Shown piece after piece: positions 17,664-26,672 of a stretch of 56,443 nucleotides of DNA. How positions within the stretch are numbered: position 1 is the stretch's first letter; every line of letters starts with the position of its first letter. Made by a program: the position numbers and the translations under genes. The notes under the pieces were generated by a model. That model saw nothing but the letters and a program-made list of their open reading frames with translations, did not search any database and was not told the DNA's origin. The stretch comes from Moraxella porci DSM 25326 (GTDB taxonomy: Bacteria; Pseudomonadota; Gammaproteobacteria; Pseudomonadales; Moraxellaceae), in the NCBI RefSeq assembly GCF_002014855.1, contig NZ_MUYV01000005.1, positions 218,082 through 274,524 of the forward strand, given 5' to 3'.

Positions 17664-20459
17664 TCAGTAAGCGCGCTGCCATGCCTGCTGAACTTGATCA
17701 TATCCCAGCACGCGCTCGTTAAGCAGACGATTTAGTCGTCCGCCATTGGTGATGCCATTTAGGCGTACCTCGGCCATCACAGCGGTGTTCGGATCTTGAT
17801 GTGGGTTGAAAGCATCGCGATAGCGTCGCGCGTAGATCGACAGACCATAACAGCAATCTTCATAATTAACCCCCATCAGCGAATCCATCACATAGTTTTG
17901 ATGATAATCATATTGCACCTGACCCATCACACGCCAGCGATTATTGATCGGGAAAATCGCAGCAGCAGTATAGGCGGACAAAGGTGCTTGATTGATCGCG
18001 CGATTTTCTTTACGCTCGATGATGCCAAGATTAAATAACTTTTGGTCATCAGGCTGATAGCGCACTTGTGCCACAAAACTGTTTGGGTCGTAATTGGTGG
18101 CAAATGATCCTGAGGCATCGAGCCACAGATTTTGCTTAGGTTGCAGGCTTGCTTGCCAAGCCAAGCCTGAGCTTGTGCCACTGAAATTTTCGCTGTTATC
18201 AATACCGACACGGACATCATCAAGCAATATCTGTTCAGCCACGCCAGCCTCGATGCGCGTACGGCCTTGACCATCGACATAGCGATAGCTGATGGCGGGG
18301 GTGAGCGCGTGCAGATCTTGGATGCGATCATAGCCTAAGAACCAGCTGTTGGCCAGTAGCTGCTCGTAACTGAGCTGCCCCAAGGTAGTCTCAAAATTAG
18401 GGATGTTTTGTTGATCTTTAAATGGCGTGTAGGTGTAATGCAGTCGTGGTGTCAATACTTGATGGCCGCCTGCATCTTTAAATAAAAACGGAGCACCTGA
18501 TTTTTCAAAGAACAGACCGCTATCAATGCTCACAGTCGGCGCAAAGACCGAATAGCTGCCATCTTGCTTGCTTAAGTTTTGATCAGCCAGACTGTCTTCA
18601 TCATAACTGGTGTACAGATGCGACAAAGCAAGTTTGGGTGTGACATAGCCCCATGAACGCAACAGTGGATAGCTGGCGCTGATTTGGTTGAACATTCTGG
18701 CGCCGCTTTTTTCGGGTTCTGAGTTATCTGTGATGGTTTTTTTAAAATAAGCGGAGTTATGCACGCCGCTGATTTGTAAGCCCTCAGGCACGCCCATCCA
18801 TGACTTTGGCAGGTGATAATTCACCGACAGCTGCGGCAGTCTGGCATAAGGGCGGTCTTTATCAGCAATCGGATTGCCATTGATGTCATAACCCTCCAAT
18901 CGCTGAAAATCTTCAAAGCGCAAATCAGCTGATACATTTTCATCCAAGAAACTTGCGCCGATGCGTCGTGGTAGATTCAGCTTAGTGGTCTCAAGGCCCA
19001 GCGTATCAAAATCCGACAGATAATTGGCATCAGAGACATATTGATATTGTGCATAAGCATTGATCTTATCAAACTGCTTGGGTTGCCAGCGATGATCAAA
19101 GCGCACGCGGCTGCGATCTTCATCTTGATACTGGCGATCGCTTGGCAGATAAGAAGCAGTCAGCTCCCCTGAGCCATAATTTTCGGTCAAATAGCGAAAC
19201 TCACCCGTCAGCATCGGATTGCGGTTGGTGAAAATGGTCGGGGTGATCGTAGCGTCATAATTGGGTGCCAAATTCAGATAATACGGTGTGCTGATCTCAA
19301 AGCTGTCTGATGAACCAAAGCCTGCACTCGGCAACAAAAAGCCTGATGCGCGGCGGTTATCAATTGGAAAATTAAAGTACGGCAAATAAAACACAGGCAC
19401 TTCTTTGATGCGTAAAGTGGCGTTTTTTGCCACCGCGCGGCCAGTGTCGCTGTTAATATCAATGCTGCTGGCATCCAGATACCATTTGCGCTCTGTCGGT
19501 GGACAGGTGGTGAACATCACATCTTCAAGTTGATATTGGCTGTCACTGACTTTTTGCATCTGCCCAGCATAGCCGTGTGCATTGATGGCGGTACTGGCAA
19601 AGGCCACATCTTGGGCGCGCGCGGTCTTGCCATCAGTGCTGTACGCTAGATTTTCGGCGACACCGATGATGCCGGTGCTTGATTTGGCAGCTGGATCGTG
19701 ACCATCGCTAAATTGTACTTGGCCTTGGGCGATGGCTTGGCCTGTGATCGTATCCAAAGTCACTTTATCGGCGATGACTTGCTGACCATTTTGTTCGACG
19801 ATGACATTGCCTGATAGCTCAGCATAGGATGCAGCATCATAGTAGCCATAGTCTGCTTGGGCAAAGATGGTATCAGCTGGCAGTGGATTGCCATTGTCAT
19901 CGATGCGTGCGATGCTGCTGCCTTGAGTTCTGGGCGCTTGGCTGATCGGCTGCACCCAGACGCCTTGACAGCGCGCATCTTGGCTGGGTTTGGCTTGATA
20001 ATTCTCGGCAAGCTTGGCAAGACTTCGGCTTTTGGCGACGCCATTATCCATCCCTAGCTTTTCAGCGATCTGTTGACCCAGTGCAGGTTTGTCATCGTTT
20101 GGTGCAGCATCTTGACTCTGCACCACAAAATCATCCATCGCGGTGCTTGATGGCTGTGCTTGCGCCTGTGCTGCAGGCACTTCGTTTGCTTGAGATTGGG
20201 CATCGATGGCACTAAAATCAAAGCCATCAAAAGCATTGGCCTCAGCTGGCGTAGTGTCGGTCATCGGCTGAATATCGGCTGCCTGGGTGTCTGACAAAGT
20301 GGGCTTGGGCGCAATGTCAGTGGCCGTTTGAGCCTGAGCTGGCATTATAAAAGGCAGGCTGACTGCACCAAACAGCGCGCAGCGAATTGCCACAGCCAAA
20401 TAAGTTTTTGGGGTGTGTTGGCTGACGGGCTGATCCAGACGAGTACGAGAGCAAATCAC
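17664..20459 (-). CDS. lptD: LPS-assembly protein LptD
   Basis: LptD is the outer-membrane beta-barrel that, with LptE, inserts lipopolysaccharide or lipooligosaccharide into the outer leaflet. The 931-residue protein has a signal peptide ending near AQAQ (about residue 44), a low-complexity Gln/Ala/Asp-rich stretch (about 45-150), the OstA jellyroll (ADKVTLDTITGQAIAQG region) and the C-terminal barrel. Conserved cysteines for the rearranging disulfides are present: one in DARCQGVW, one in TTCPPTER and the adjacent pair in EDCCYGL. It is longer than E. coli LptD because of the N-terminal linker. It is divergent from amgK, as in Pseudomonas. Confidence 0.96.
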   Translation of the reverse strand: MICSRTRLDQPVSQHTPKTYLAVAIRCALFGAVSLPFIMPAQAQTATDIAPKPTLSDTQAADIQPMTDTTPAEANAFDGFDFSAIDAQSQANEVPAAQAQAQPSSTAMDDFVVQSQDAAPNDDKPALGQQIAEKLGMDNGVAKSRSLAKLAENYQAKPSQDARCQGVWVQPISQAPRTQGSSIARIDDNGNPLPADTIFAQADYGYYDAASYAELSGNVIVEQNGQQVIADKVTLDTITGQAIAQGQVQFSDGHDPAAKSSTGIIGVAENLAYSTDGKTARAQDVAFASTAINAHGYAGQMQKVSDSQYQLEDVMFTTCPPTERKWYLDASSIDINSDTGRAVAKNATLRIKEVPVFYLPYFNFPIDNRRASGFLLPSAGFGSSDSFEISTPYYLNLAPNYDATITPTIFTNRNPMLTGEFRYLTENYGSGELTASYLPSDRQYQDEDRSRVRFDHRWQPKQFDKINAYAQYQYVSDANYLSDFDTLGLETTKLNLPRRIGASFLDENVSADLRFEDFQRLEGYDINGNPIADKDRPYARLPQLSVNYHLPKSWMGVPEGLQISGVHNSAYFKKTITDNSEPEKSGARMFNQISASYPLLRSWGYVTPKLALSHLYTSYDEDSLADQNLSKQDGSYSVFAPTVSIDSGLFFEKSGAPFLFKDAGGHQVLTPRLHYTYTPFKDQQNIPNFETTLGQLSYEQLLANSWFLGYDRIQDLHALTPAISYRYVDGQGRTRIEAGVAEQILLDDVRVGIDNSENFSGTSSGLAWQASLQPKQNLWLDASGSFATNYDPNSFVAQVRYQPDDQKLFNLGIIERKENRAINQAPLSAYTAAAIFPINNRWRVMGQVQYDYHQNYVMDSLMGVNYEDCCYGLSIYARRYRDAFNPHQDPNTAVMAEVRLNGITNGGRLNRLLNERVLGYDQVQQAWQRAY

Positions 20460-20938
20460 GATATGACCTTTTCAATATTAACGATACAATCAAATTTTGG
20501 CTATTTTACACCATTATCGTTGATGCGTGCGATTATTTTTTTTATCAAAGTGGTGAATGACTTGATGGTGATCATGATGCGTGTGATTTAATGGCTGTGC
20601 ATTAAGATTATTGCAGTCCAAAACTAAAAACGTCATGCCAATCATGCTGATGTGATGTCTAAGGCTTAGGGGTTTTTAGGTGTTGAGTGGCAAGGATTTT
20701 TTGTAATTTTACTGGTGAAAATCGGCAAAATCCGCTAAACTACTGACAAATTTGGCGGTCATATGAGGCTGATTTTTTGATCATATGAGTTGATGGTTTG
20801 GTGTGAGTTGGGATTTGTTTTTGGCGTTGGTCATCAAATGGTGGGCAGCGCCACGATCCATGCGATAAAATTCCTTTGCCAATTGTATGACTTACCGCCC
20901 GATGGATTGCTTAACCTATATTAATTAAGAGATGAACT
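20460..20938. other. divergent intergenic region lptD / amgK
   Basis: This is 479 bases of AT-rich sequence between divergent genes and must hold promoters for both. It contains an inverted repeat, CATATGA (20760-20766) with TCATATG (20780-20786). No clear -35/-10 pair and no supported ORF could be assigned. Confidence 0.4.
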
Positions 20939-21985
20939 ATGAATGATCTGCGCCATACTGAGATGATGAGCTTTTTAAATGCCAATTTGGCAGCGGGCTT
21001 TCGCGTTGAAAGTCTGCCAGGGGATGCCAGTTTTCGCCGTTATCACCGCATTCATTTACCAGTGATCGCTGAGATGGGTAAGGCTGAGATGACCTATCTT
21101 TTGATGGATGCACCCCCTGAAAAAGAAAGCGTCACCGAATTTGTGCATGTGGCGGACATCATGAGCGAGGTGGTGAATGTGCCTGACATCATCGCGCGTG
21201 ACATTGAGCGTGGGTTTTTGTTATTACAAGACTTTGGCACAGTAGAATTTGCACATCTGATCCGTGATGATGCCAAGCATAAAGATGTGTATTATAGTCA
21301 AGCATTATCAACGCTTGCCTCATTGCACAGTCTGGATACGCATGTGGATTTGCCTATATATACCGATGACAAACTTCATCAAGAGATGGATTTGTTTGAG
21401 GCGTGGTTTTTGCCGTATGTCAATGTGTCGATGGATGATCATGCCAAAGCAGTTTGGCAGGCGCTAAAAGCACAGCTGATCACCGATATCGCCAAGCAGC
21501 CATCTGTGATTGTGCATCGTGATTATCACAGTCGCAATCTGATGGCCGATAAAGGCAGTGATGCGCTGGGCGTGATCGATTTTCAAGATGCGGTGATCGG
21601 TGCTTATACTTATGACTTGGTGAGTTTGGTGCGCGATGCTTATATCGATTATGACGAAAAATGGGTCGAAAAGCGCATTCTTGAGTTTTATGAATTGATC
21701 AATCCCAAAGTGGATTTTGGCAGCTTTATTGCCGAGACTAATGTCATGGGCGTGCAGCGTCATCTAAAGGTGCTGGGCATCTTTATCCGTCTGTCTGAGC
21801 GTGATGGCAAGCGCCGATATCTAAACGATATCCCCAAGGTGATACGCGATCTATTGACCGAGCTTGACTGGCTACAGGCGCATGGCGCAGCGCCTGTGTA
21901 TGGCGAGTTTTTGCAGTGGCTGAATGCTGAAGTTCTGACGGCTTATCAGAATCGTTTTGCTAACAGCAAAGAGCAGGGAGCGTAA
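20939..21985 (+). CDS. amgK: N-acetylmuramate/N-acetylglucosamine anomeric kinase AmgK
   Basis: AmgK phosphorylates the anomeric hydroxyl of MurNAc and GlcNAc released during peptidoglycan turnover, the first step of the recycling shunt that bypasses de novo UDP-MurNAc synthesis. The 348-residue protein is an APH-fold kinase: P-loop-like start (LPGDASFRRYHRI), catalytic loop VIHRDYHSRNLM and metal-binding GVIDFQDA. It is separated by one base from murU, and the pair is divergent from lptD exactly as in pseudomonads, which strongly supports the assignment. Confidence 0.93.
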   Translation: MNDLRHTEMMSFLNANLAAGFRVESLPGDASFRRYHRIHLPVIAEMGKAEMTYLLMDAPPEKESVTEFVHVADIMSEVVNVPDIIARDIERGFLLLQDFGTVEFAHLIRDDAKHKDVYYSQALSTLASLHSLDTHVDLPIYTDDKLHQEMDLFEAWFLPYVNVSMDDHAKAVWQALKAQLITDIAKQPSVIVHRDYHSRNLMADKGSDALGVIDFQDAVIGAYTYDLVSLVRDAYIDYDEKWVEKRILEFYELINPKVDFGSFIAETNVMGVQRHLKVLGIFIRLSERDGKRRYLNDIPKVIRDLLTELDWLQAHGAAPVYGEFLQWLNAEVLTAYQNRFANSKEQGA

Positions 21986-21986
21986 G

Positions 21987-22700
21987 ATGATTCACCAAGC
22001 GATGATCTTGGCGGCGGGCAAAGGTACGCGCATGCGCCCACTGACGCTCACCACCCCAAAGCCGCTGATCGCTGTTGCTGATAAGCCCTTGATCATATGG
22101 CATATCGAGCGTCTGGCAGCAGCTGGCATCACGCACATTGTCCTAAATGCTGGCTATCTGTCTGATGTGCTGATTGAAGGGCTTGAGGCATTGAACCTGC
22201 CTGATCAGCTGGGCATCAGTCTTCAGATCTCGGTGGAGGCAGGCGAGCCTTTGGAGACAGCTGGCGGCATCAAATATGCTTTGGAGCAGGGTTTATTAAA
22301 AGATGAGTCGTTTATTTTGGTCAATGGCGATGTGTGGAGCGAGTGTGATTTTGCACCGCTGATGGCGCATCAGCTGGGTGATGATTTGGCGCACTTGCTG
22401 CTGGTGGATAATCCAGAACATCATCCATCGGGCGACTTTGAGTTGATCTCTGGACGCGTGCAGGCCAAAAGCGGTAAGGGTGATGCCTTAACTTTTGCTG
22501 GGATCAGTGTGATGTCGCCTAAGATCGTCGCTGATGTCGGCAGCCAAGAGGTCGCAGCATTGGCTCCGCGCCTAAAAGCTGCGATGGCCAAGGGGCAAGT
22601 CACAGGCGAGTATATGCAAAAGGCTTGGTTTGATGTTGGCACCCTTGAGCGTCTGGCGCAAGTCACCCAGTACATCAAAGACCAGCGCAGCTCATCTTAG
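21987..22700 (+). CDS. murU: N-acetylmuramate alpha-1-phosphate uridylyltransferase MurU
   Basis: MurU converts MurNAc-1-phosphate made by AmgK into UDP-MurNAc, feeding recycled sugar back into wall synthesis and by-passing fosfomycin-sensitive MurA. The ATG at 21987 lies one base after the amgK stop and gives 237 residues. The nucleotidyltransferase signature is AMILAAGKGTRMRPLTLTTP, with the metal-binding Asp in LVNGDVW and a late DVGTLERL motif. The upstream extension inside amgK is not coding. Confidence 0.94.
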   Translation: MIHQAMILAAGKGTRMRPLTLTTPKPLIAVADKPLIIWHIERLAAAGITHIVLNAGYLSDVLIEGLEALNLPDQLGISLQISVEAGEPLETAGGIKYALEQGLLKDESFILVNGDVWSECDFAPLMAHQLGDDLAHLLLVDNPEHHPSGDFELISGRVQAKSGKGDALTFAGISVMSPKIVADVGSQEVAALAPRLKAAMAKGQVTGEYMQKAWFDVGTLERLAQVTQYIKDQRSSS

Positions 22701-22801
22701 GCAGGCGAGATTAGGACGATTGAGATAATTAATAAATATGAAATAAATCAATAACTTATAAAATTTTTTGCTATTTTTTCATATTTTATCTCAAAAAGTA
22801 T

Positions 22802-22829
22802 TTGACACCTGCGTAAATTTCTATATAAT
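22802..22829 (+). promoter_or_regulatory. strong promoter of the tRNA-Val/tRNA-Asp unit
   Basis: Perfect TTGACA (22802-22807), a 16-base spacer and perfect TATAAT (22824-22829), followed by a GC-containing stretch (ACGCACC) like the discriminator of stringently controlled stable-RNA promoters. Confidence 0.85.
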
Positions 22830-22939
22830 ACGCACCACAACGAACGAACACAGCAACGCACTGTAGCGTGTTTGGTTCTTGACTTAAAATGTGATACCTT
22901 GACACAGTATCAGTTTTCCAAATCGGAAAAGACATTTTA

Positions 22940-23015
22940 GGGTGGTTAGCTCAGTTGGTAGAGCATCTGCCTTACAAGCAGAGGGTCAGCGGTTCGATCC
23001 CGTTACCACCCACCA
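22940..23015 (+). tRNA. tRNA-Val (anticodon TAC)
   Basis: This 76-base cloverleaf has acceptor GGGTGGT paired with ACCACCC, D-loop AGTTGGTAGA, anticodon loop CTTACAA (TAC, reading GTA-type valine codons), T-loop GTTCGATC and an encoded CCA end. Confidence 0.97.
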
Positions 23016-23019
23016 CTAT

Positions 23020-23096
23020 GCAGCGGTAGTTCAGTTGGTTAGAATACCGGCCTGTCACGCCGGGGGTCGCGGGTTCGAGCCCCGTCCGCTGCGCCA
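23020..23096 (+). tRNA. tRNA-Asp (anticodon GTC)
   Basis: This 77-base cloverleaf has acceptor GCAGCGG paired with CCGCTGC, anticodon loop CTGTCAC (GTC), T-loop GTTCGAGC and an encoded CCA. It lies four bases after tRNA-Val on the same transcript. Confidence 0.97.
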
Positions 23097-23105
23097 TTTT
23101 CAAAG

Positions 23106-23137
23106 ATCCCAAGCTTAATCGCTTGGGATTTTTTTTG
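23106..23137 (+). terminator. intrinsic terminator of the tRNA unit
   Basis: ATCCCAAGC (23106-23114) and GCTTGGGAT (23121-23129) form a perfect 9-bp stem with a 6-base loop and eight Ts. Confidence 0.94.
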
Positions 23138-23235
23138 TTGAAATTTTATCATAAAAACTTCTGCTGCCATCTTTATCCCTGATAAATTTTCGTATAAAAT
23201 ACAAATCAAATTTATCGCAACAACAGGGAATGATT

Positions 23236-24474
23236 ATGAAACGAAGTCCTCTTACGCTTGCCATCTTGACAAGTCTTGCCATCACGACTGCCAGCATCAC
23301 GCACGCAGCTCCGCTGTTACAGACGCATGGCGACTACAGCTATGCCAATCATCACAAAGCCAATGCTTATCTTGAGATCGATGTCAAAGCCTTTGAAGAT
23401 AACATCACACGCCTACAAAATACGCTCAAAGATGACACCAAAATCTGCGCCATCATGAAGGCAGATGCCTATGGCAATGGCATTGATCTGCTTATGCCAA
23501 GTATCATCAAGCTGAATGTGCCGTGCATCGGCATTGCCAGCAATGAAGAGGCGCGTGTCGCTCGTGCGCACGGCTATCAAGGCACCATCATGCGCGTGCG
23601 TCTGGCCAGTGGCGATGAGGCTGAGGCGGCGCTAGAATACGGCATCACTGAGCTGACTGGCAGTTTACAGCACGCACAGGCGCTAAGTGCCATCGCCCAA
23701 AAGCATGGCAAAACCATCGAGTATCATCTGTCGCTGAATGCTGGTGGGATGGATCGCAACGGCATCGATGTGGATGGTGCATCAGGTCAGCGTGATGCCA
23801 TCGCGATCACCAAACTGCCAAATCTGCGCATCACGGGCATCATGACGCATTATGCCAATGAAGATGTCGATTTCGTGCGTGAGCGCTTGGCAAAATTCAA
23901 TGAACAAAGCCAGTGGCTGATCCAAGCGGCGAATCTTGATCGTAACAAGCTGACCTTGCATACCGCCAATTCTTTTGCCACGATCGCAGTGCCTGAGAGT
24001 CATCTGGACATGGTTCGCCCTGGTGGTCTGATCTATGGCGACACCATCGATGCCAAGCCTGCTTATAAGCCTATTATGAGCTTTAAGACCAAAGTTGCTT
24101 CTGTGCAGTTTTATCCTGCAGGGACAAGCGTTGGCTATGATGGCACCCATACCTTGATGCGTGATTCATATCTGGCCAATTTGCCATTTGGCTACTCTGA
24201 TGGCTATCGCCGTGCGTTCACCAATAAAGGCGTGGTACTGATTGGTGGCATGCGTGCACCAGTACTTGGCAAGACCTCGATGAACACCACCATGGTGGAT
24301 GTGACCGATATCATCGCCAAGCAGCCTGTCAGTATCAATGATGAGGTGGTCATCTATGGTGCGCAGGGCAATGCACGCATCGGCCAAGCTGAGATTGAGG
24401 ATATCAATGAGGCATTGCTGGCCGATTTGTACACCATTTGGGGCAACTCAAATCCACGCCTAATCAAGCCCTAA
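23236..24474 (+). CDS. periplasmic alanine / broad-specificity amino-acid racemase
   Basis: This fold-III PLP racemase of 412 residues has a Sec signal peptide (residues 1-24, ending THAAP). The start at 23236 is preferred over 23230 because AGGG lies seven bases upstream of it. The PLP lysine is K75 in IMKADAYGNG. Other Alr-family features are LSLNAGGMDRNGI, THYANEDVDF, the catalytic tyrosine in GTSVGYDGTHT and MNTTMVDVTD. Exported Alr-like enzymes with this layout include the Vibrio BsrV type, which release D-amino acids that remodel the wall; the exact substrate here is not visible. Canonical cytoplasmic Alr has no signal peptide, so this is probably a second racemase. Confidence 0.88.
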   Translation: MKRSPLTLAILTSLAITTASITHAAPLLQTHGDYSYANHHKANAYLEIDVKAFEDNITRLQNTLKDDTKICAIMKADAYGNGIDLLMPSIIKLNVPCIGIASNEEARVARAHGYQGTIMRVRLASGDEAEAALEYGITELTGSLQHAQALSAIAQKHGKTIEYHLSLNAGGMDRNGIDVDGASGQRDAIAITKLPNLRITGIMTHYANEDVDFVRERLAKFNEQSQWLIQAANLDRNKLTLHTANSFATIAVPESHLDMVRPGGLIYGDTIDAKPAYKPIMSFKTKVASVQFYPAGTSVGYDGTHTLMRDSYLANLPFGYSDGYRRAFTNKGVVLIGGMRAPVLGKTSMNTTMVDVTDIIAKQPVSINDEVVIYGAQGNARIGQAEIEDINEALLADLYTIWGNSNPRLIKP

Positions 24475-24578
24475 GCCATCATCTGATGATACGGTACAGG
24501 TGGCTTTGGGCATCTAAGTTTATTTTAAATCATAAGCCGTGCATCAGCGCGGCTGCTACTTTTACTTTTGGGTGATAA

Positions 24579-25490
24579 ATGATTGTTCGGGATAAATCAA
24601 ACAGCCTTAAGCTTTTGTTCGTGTGGCGCGGTACCGTGCTGCCCAGAGTGCTGCCGACGATCTTGGGTATCGTGCTGTTGTCCTTGCTGTCTGGACTGTT
24701 GACCCGATACCATTGGTTTGATATCACTGCGGTGCCTGCAGTGGGTTTTACCATCTTTGGTGTGGTGATTTCGATCTTTTTAGGGTTTCGCAACACTGCC
24801 TGTTATGATCGCTGGTGGGAAGGGCGTAAGCTGTGGGGTGCGCTGATTGCCAATACGCGCCATCTGAGCCGTGACAGTCATTTTTTGCCAGCCAAAGACA
24901 GGCAAGTGCTGCTGTATCAGATGCTGATGTTTGTGGCGACGCTGCGAGATCGCTTGCGTGGCCAGCCCATTCACCGTGCGCAATTTGCTTACACTCAGAT
25001 TGATGAGGCGCATTTGGATTGGCTTGATAACCAGATCAATGCCCCGCAGCGCGTGCTAGAGTCGATGCAGCAGCAGCTGATCGATGCCGTCAAACAAGGC
25101 CACATCAGTGATATTATTTATATGAGTATCCAAAAGCATGTGATTGAGATGGGCAATATCCAAGCTGGCTGTGATCGCATTCATGGCACACCATTGCCAT
25201 TTCCGTATTCGGCGCTGCTGCATCGCGCGGTGTATTGTTTTTGTTGGATGCTGCCGTTTGGCTTACAGTCGGTGATGGGCTTATGGACGCCGCTGTTGGT
25301 TGGTTTTATTTGCTATTTATTGTTGGGTTTGGATGAATTGGCGCAGCAGCTAGAAGAGCCATTTGGGCGCGATCATCATGATCTGGCGCTCGATACCATG
25401 GTGCGCTTGATCGAGCGAGAGACTTTGATGTTAATGGATCGACCGCTGCCTGAGCCTTGGCGGATGGATAAGAACTTTAATTTTAGCTAA
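24579..25490 (+). CDS. bestrophin-like (UPF0187/YneE family) membrane channel
   Basis: The gene encodes 303 residues with hydrophobic segments near 26-48, 54-70, 210-230 and 235-252. The family signature FRNTACYDRWWEGRKLWG lies just after the second helix, and EPFGRDHHDLALD near the C-terminus matches bacterial bestrophins, pentameric ion channels of the inner membrane. Transported ion and physiological role are unknown for most bacterial members. It lies 104 bases after the racemase. Confidence 0.85.
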   Translation: MIVRDKSNSLKLLFVWRGTVLPRVLPTILGIVLLSLLSGLLTRYHWFDITAVPAVGFTIFGVVISIFLGFRNTACYDRWWEGRKLWGALIANTRHLSRDSHFLPAKDRQVLLYQMLMFVATLRDRLRGQPIHRAQFAYTQIDEAHLDWLDNQINAPQRVLESMQQQLIDAVKQGHISDIIYMSIQKHVIEMGNIQAGCDRIHGTPLPFPYSALLHRAVYCFCWMLPFGLQSVMGLWTPLLVGFICYLLLGLDELAQQLEEPFGRDHHDLALDTMVRLIERETLMLMDRPLPEPWRMDKNFNFS

Positions 25491-25532
25491 GTTTAGTTGT
25501 CATCTATAAATGCATTGAATCGTGATTTTGGA

Positions 25533-26477
25533 TCACACATCACCAAACTGCGCTTGGCACAGCTTGATAAATTCGTGGCCAAATTTGCGAATTTCGCTGT
25601 CATCACGCACCGCAATCCAACTGGTAAAGCGACCAAAATAAGTCACAGGAATAGCAACCAAATCAGGATAATGCTTGGGCTGATACGCCATCTCGGCGAT
25701 GATGCCGATGCCAAGGCCTGCCGAGACATAGGTACTGATCACATCCGAGTCAAGTGCCGCCAGTACAATATCAGGCGCAAAGCCTGCTGCCTCAAAGCTC
25801 TTGTCAATCGCACCACGACCAGTAAAGCCACCATGATAAGTGACAATCGGATAGCTTGCCAAAGTCGGCAAGTCAATGCCATCGACTTGATCGGCAAATA
25901 CCGCCAGCTCATGATCTTTTGGGACGATGACCACATGCGACCAATCATAATAGCGATGACAGCGTAGGACATCATTATTCAACAGGGATTCAGTGGCGAT
26001 GCCGATATCGGCTTGTCCACGGATCACCATCTGGGCGATGGTCTCAGGGTCGGCTTGCTGTAGCACGAGATTGACTTTATCAAATTTTTGGCGAAACTCT
26101 TTGACAATCTGCGGTAGCACATAGCGTGCTTGCGTGTGCGTCGTGGCAACTGTCAAAGTGCCTGCTTGAGCGTTATTAAAATCAAGGCTTAAATTTTCGA
26201 TGGTGCGAATCTCAGCAAAAATCGCCTCAATGTGCGGCAATAATGCCTTGCCAATCGGCGTAAGTCCAGTCAGACGCTTGCCTTGACGAGTAAACACATC
26301 GGCCTTGAGCTGATTTTCTAGGGCGGCGATTTGCTTGGATAAGCTTGATTGGCTGGTGTGTAGTAGCTCAGCAGCTTGGCTGAGATTATAGCCATTGACC
26401 ACGGTATGCCAAACGGTTTCTAGTTGCTTAAGCTGAATTTGCAAATGTCGCTGATTGATGACGATGTCAATTGCCAT
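25533..26477 (-). CDS. cysB: CysB-type LysR-family transcriptional regulator
   Basis: This 314-residue LysR regulator has an N-terminal winged HTH (LSQAAELLHTSQSSLSKQIAALE) and a C-terminal periplasmic-binding-like effector domain. The segment TLTVATTHTQARYVLPQIVK and the spacing of QADPETIAQMVIRGQADIGIA match CysB/Cbl, which activate sulfate assimilation genes in response to N-acetylserine. The start is supported by AAGGGCAG just upstream on the minus strand. No cys genes are adjacent, so the target set is inferred from the family only. Confidence 0.85.
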   Translation of the reverse strand: MAIDIVINQRHLQIQLKQLETVWHTVVNGYNLSQAAELLHTSQSSLSKQIAALENQLKADVFTRQGKRLTGLTPIGKALLPHIEAIFAEIRTIENLSLDFNNAQAGTLTVATTHTQARYVLPQIVKEFRQKFDKVNLVLQQADPETIAQMVIRGQADIGIATESLLNNDVLRCHRYYDWSHVVIVPKDHELAVFADQVDGIDLPTLASYPIVTYHGGFTGRGAIDKSFEAAGFAPDIVLAALDSDVISTYVSAGLGIGIIAEMAYQPKHYPDLVAIPVTYFGRFTSWIAVRDDSEIRKFGHEFIKLCQAQFGDV

Positions 26478-26603
26478 AACTGCCCTTGTGAATCAATAAA
26501 TAAAAATAGTTAATCATACCGAATTTTTATAAAAAAAGGTAGGATAAAATGCAAAATTAATAACAAATCCATCAAAAATACGGTAAAATGTGGCCTTTAT
26601 GAA

Positions 26604-26630
26604 TTGACAAACCAGATTTGGCGTTACAAT
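26604..26630 (+). promoter_or_regulatory. candidate promoter of ampG-prmC
   Basis: Perfect TTGACA (26604-26609) and TACAAT (26625-26630) with a shortish 15-base spacer, 43 bases before ampG. Confidence 0.5.
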
Positions 26631-26672
26631 CATCGATAATGGCACCAAATCATGATGATGGGCTGGTAAACT

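Noticed and set aside
23020..23137. tRNA-Asp 3' end as a prophage or island attachment site
   Set aside because: No integrase and no repeat of the tRNA end was found in the window; core-like genes follow directly.
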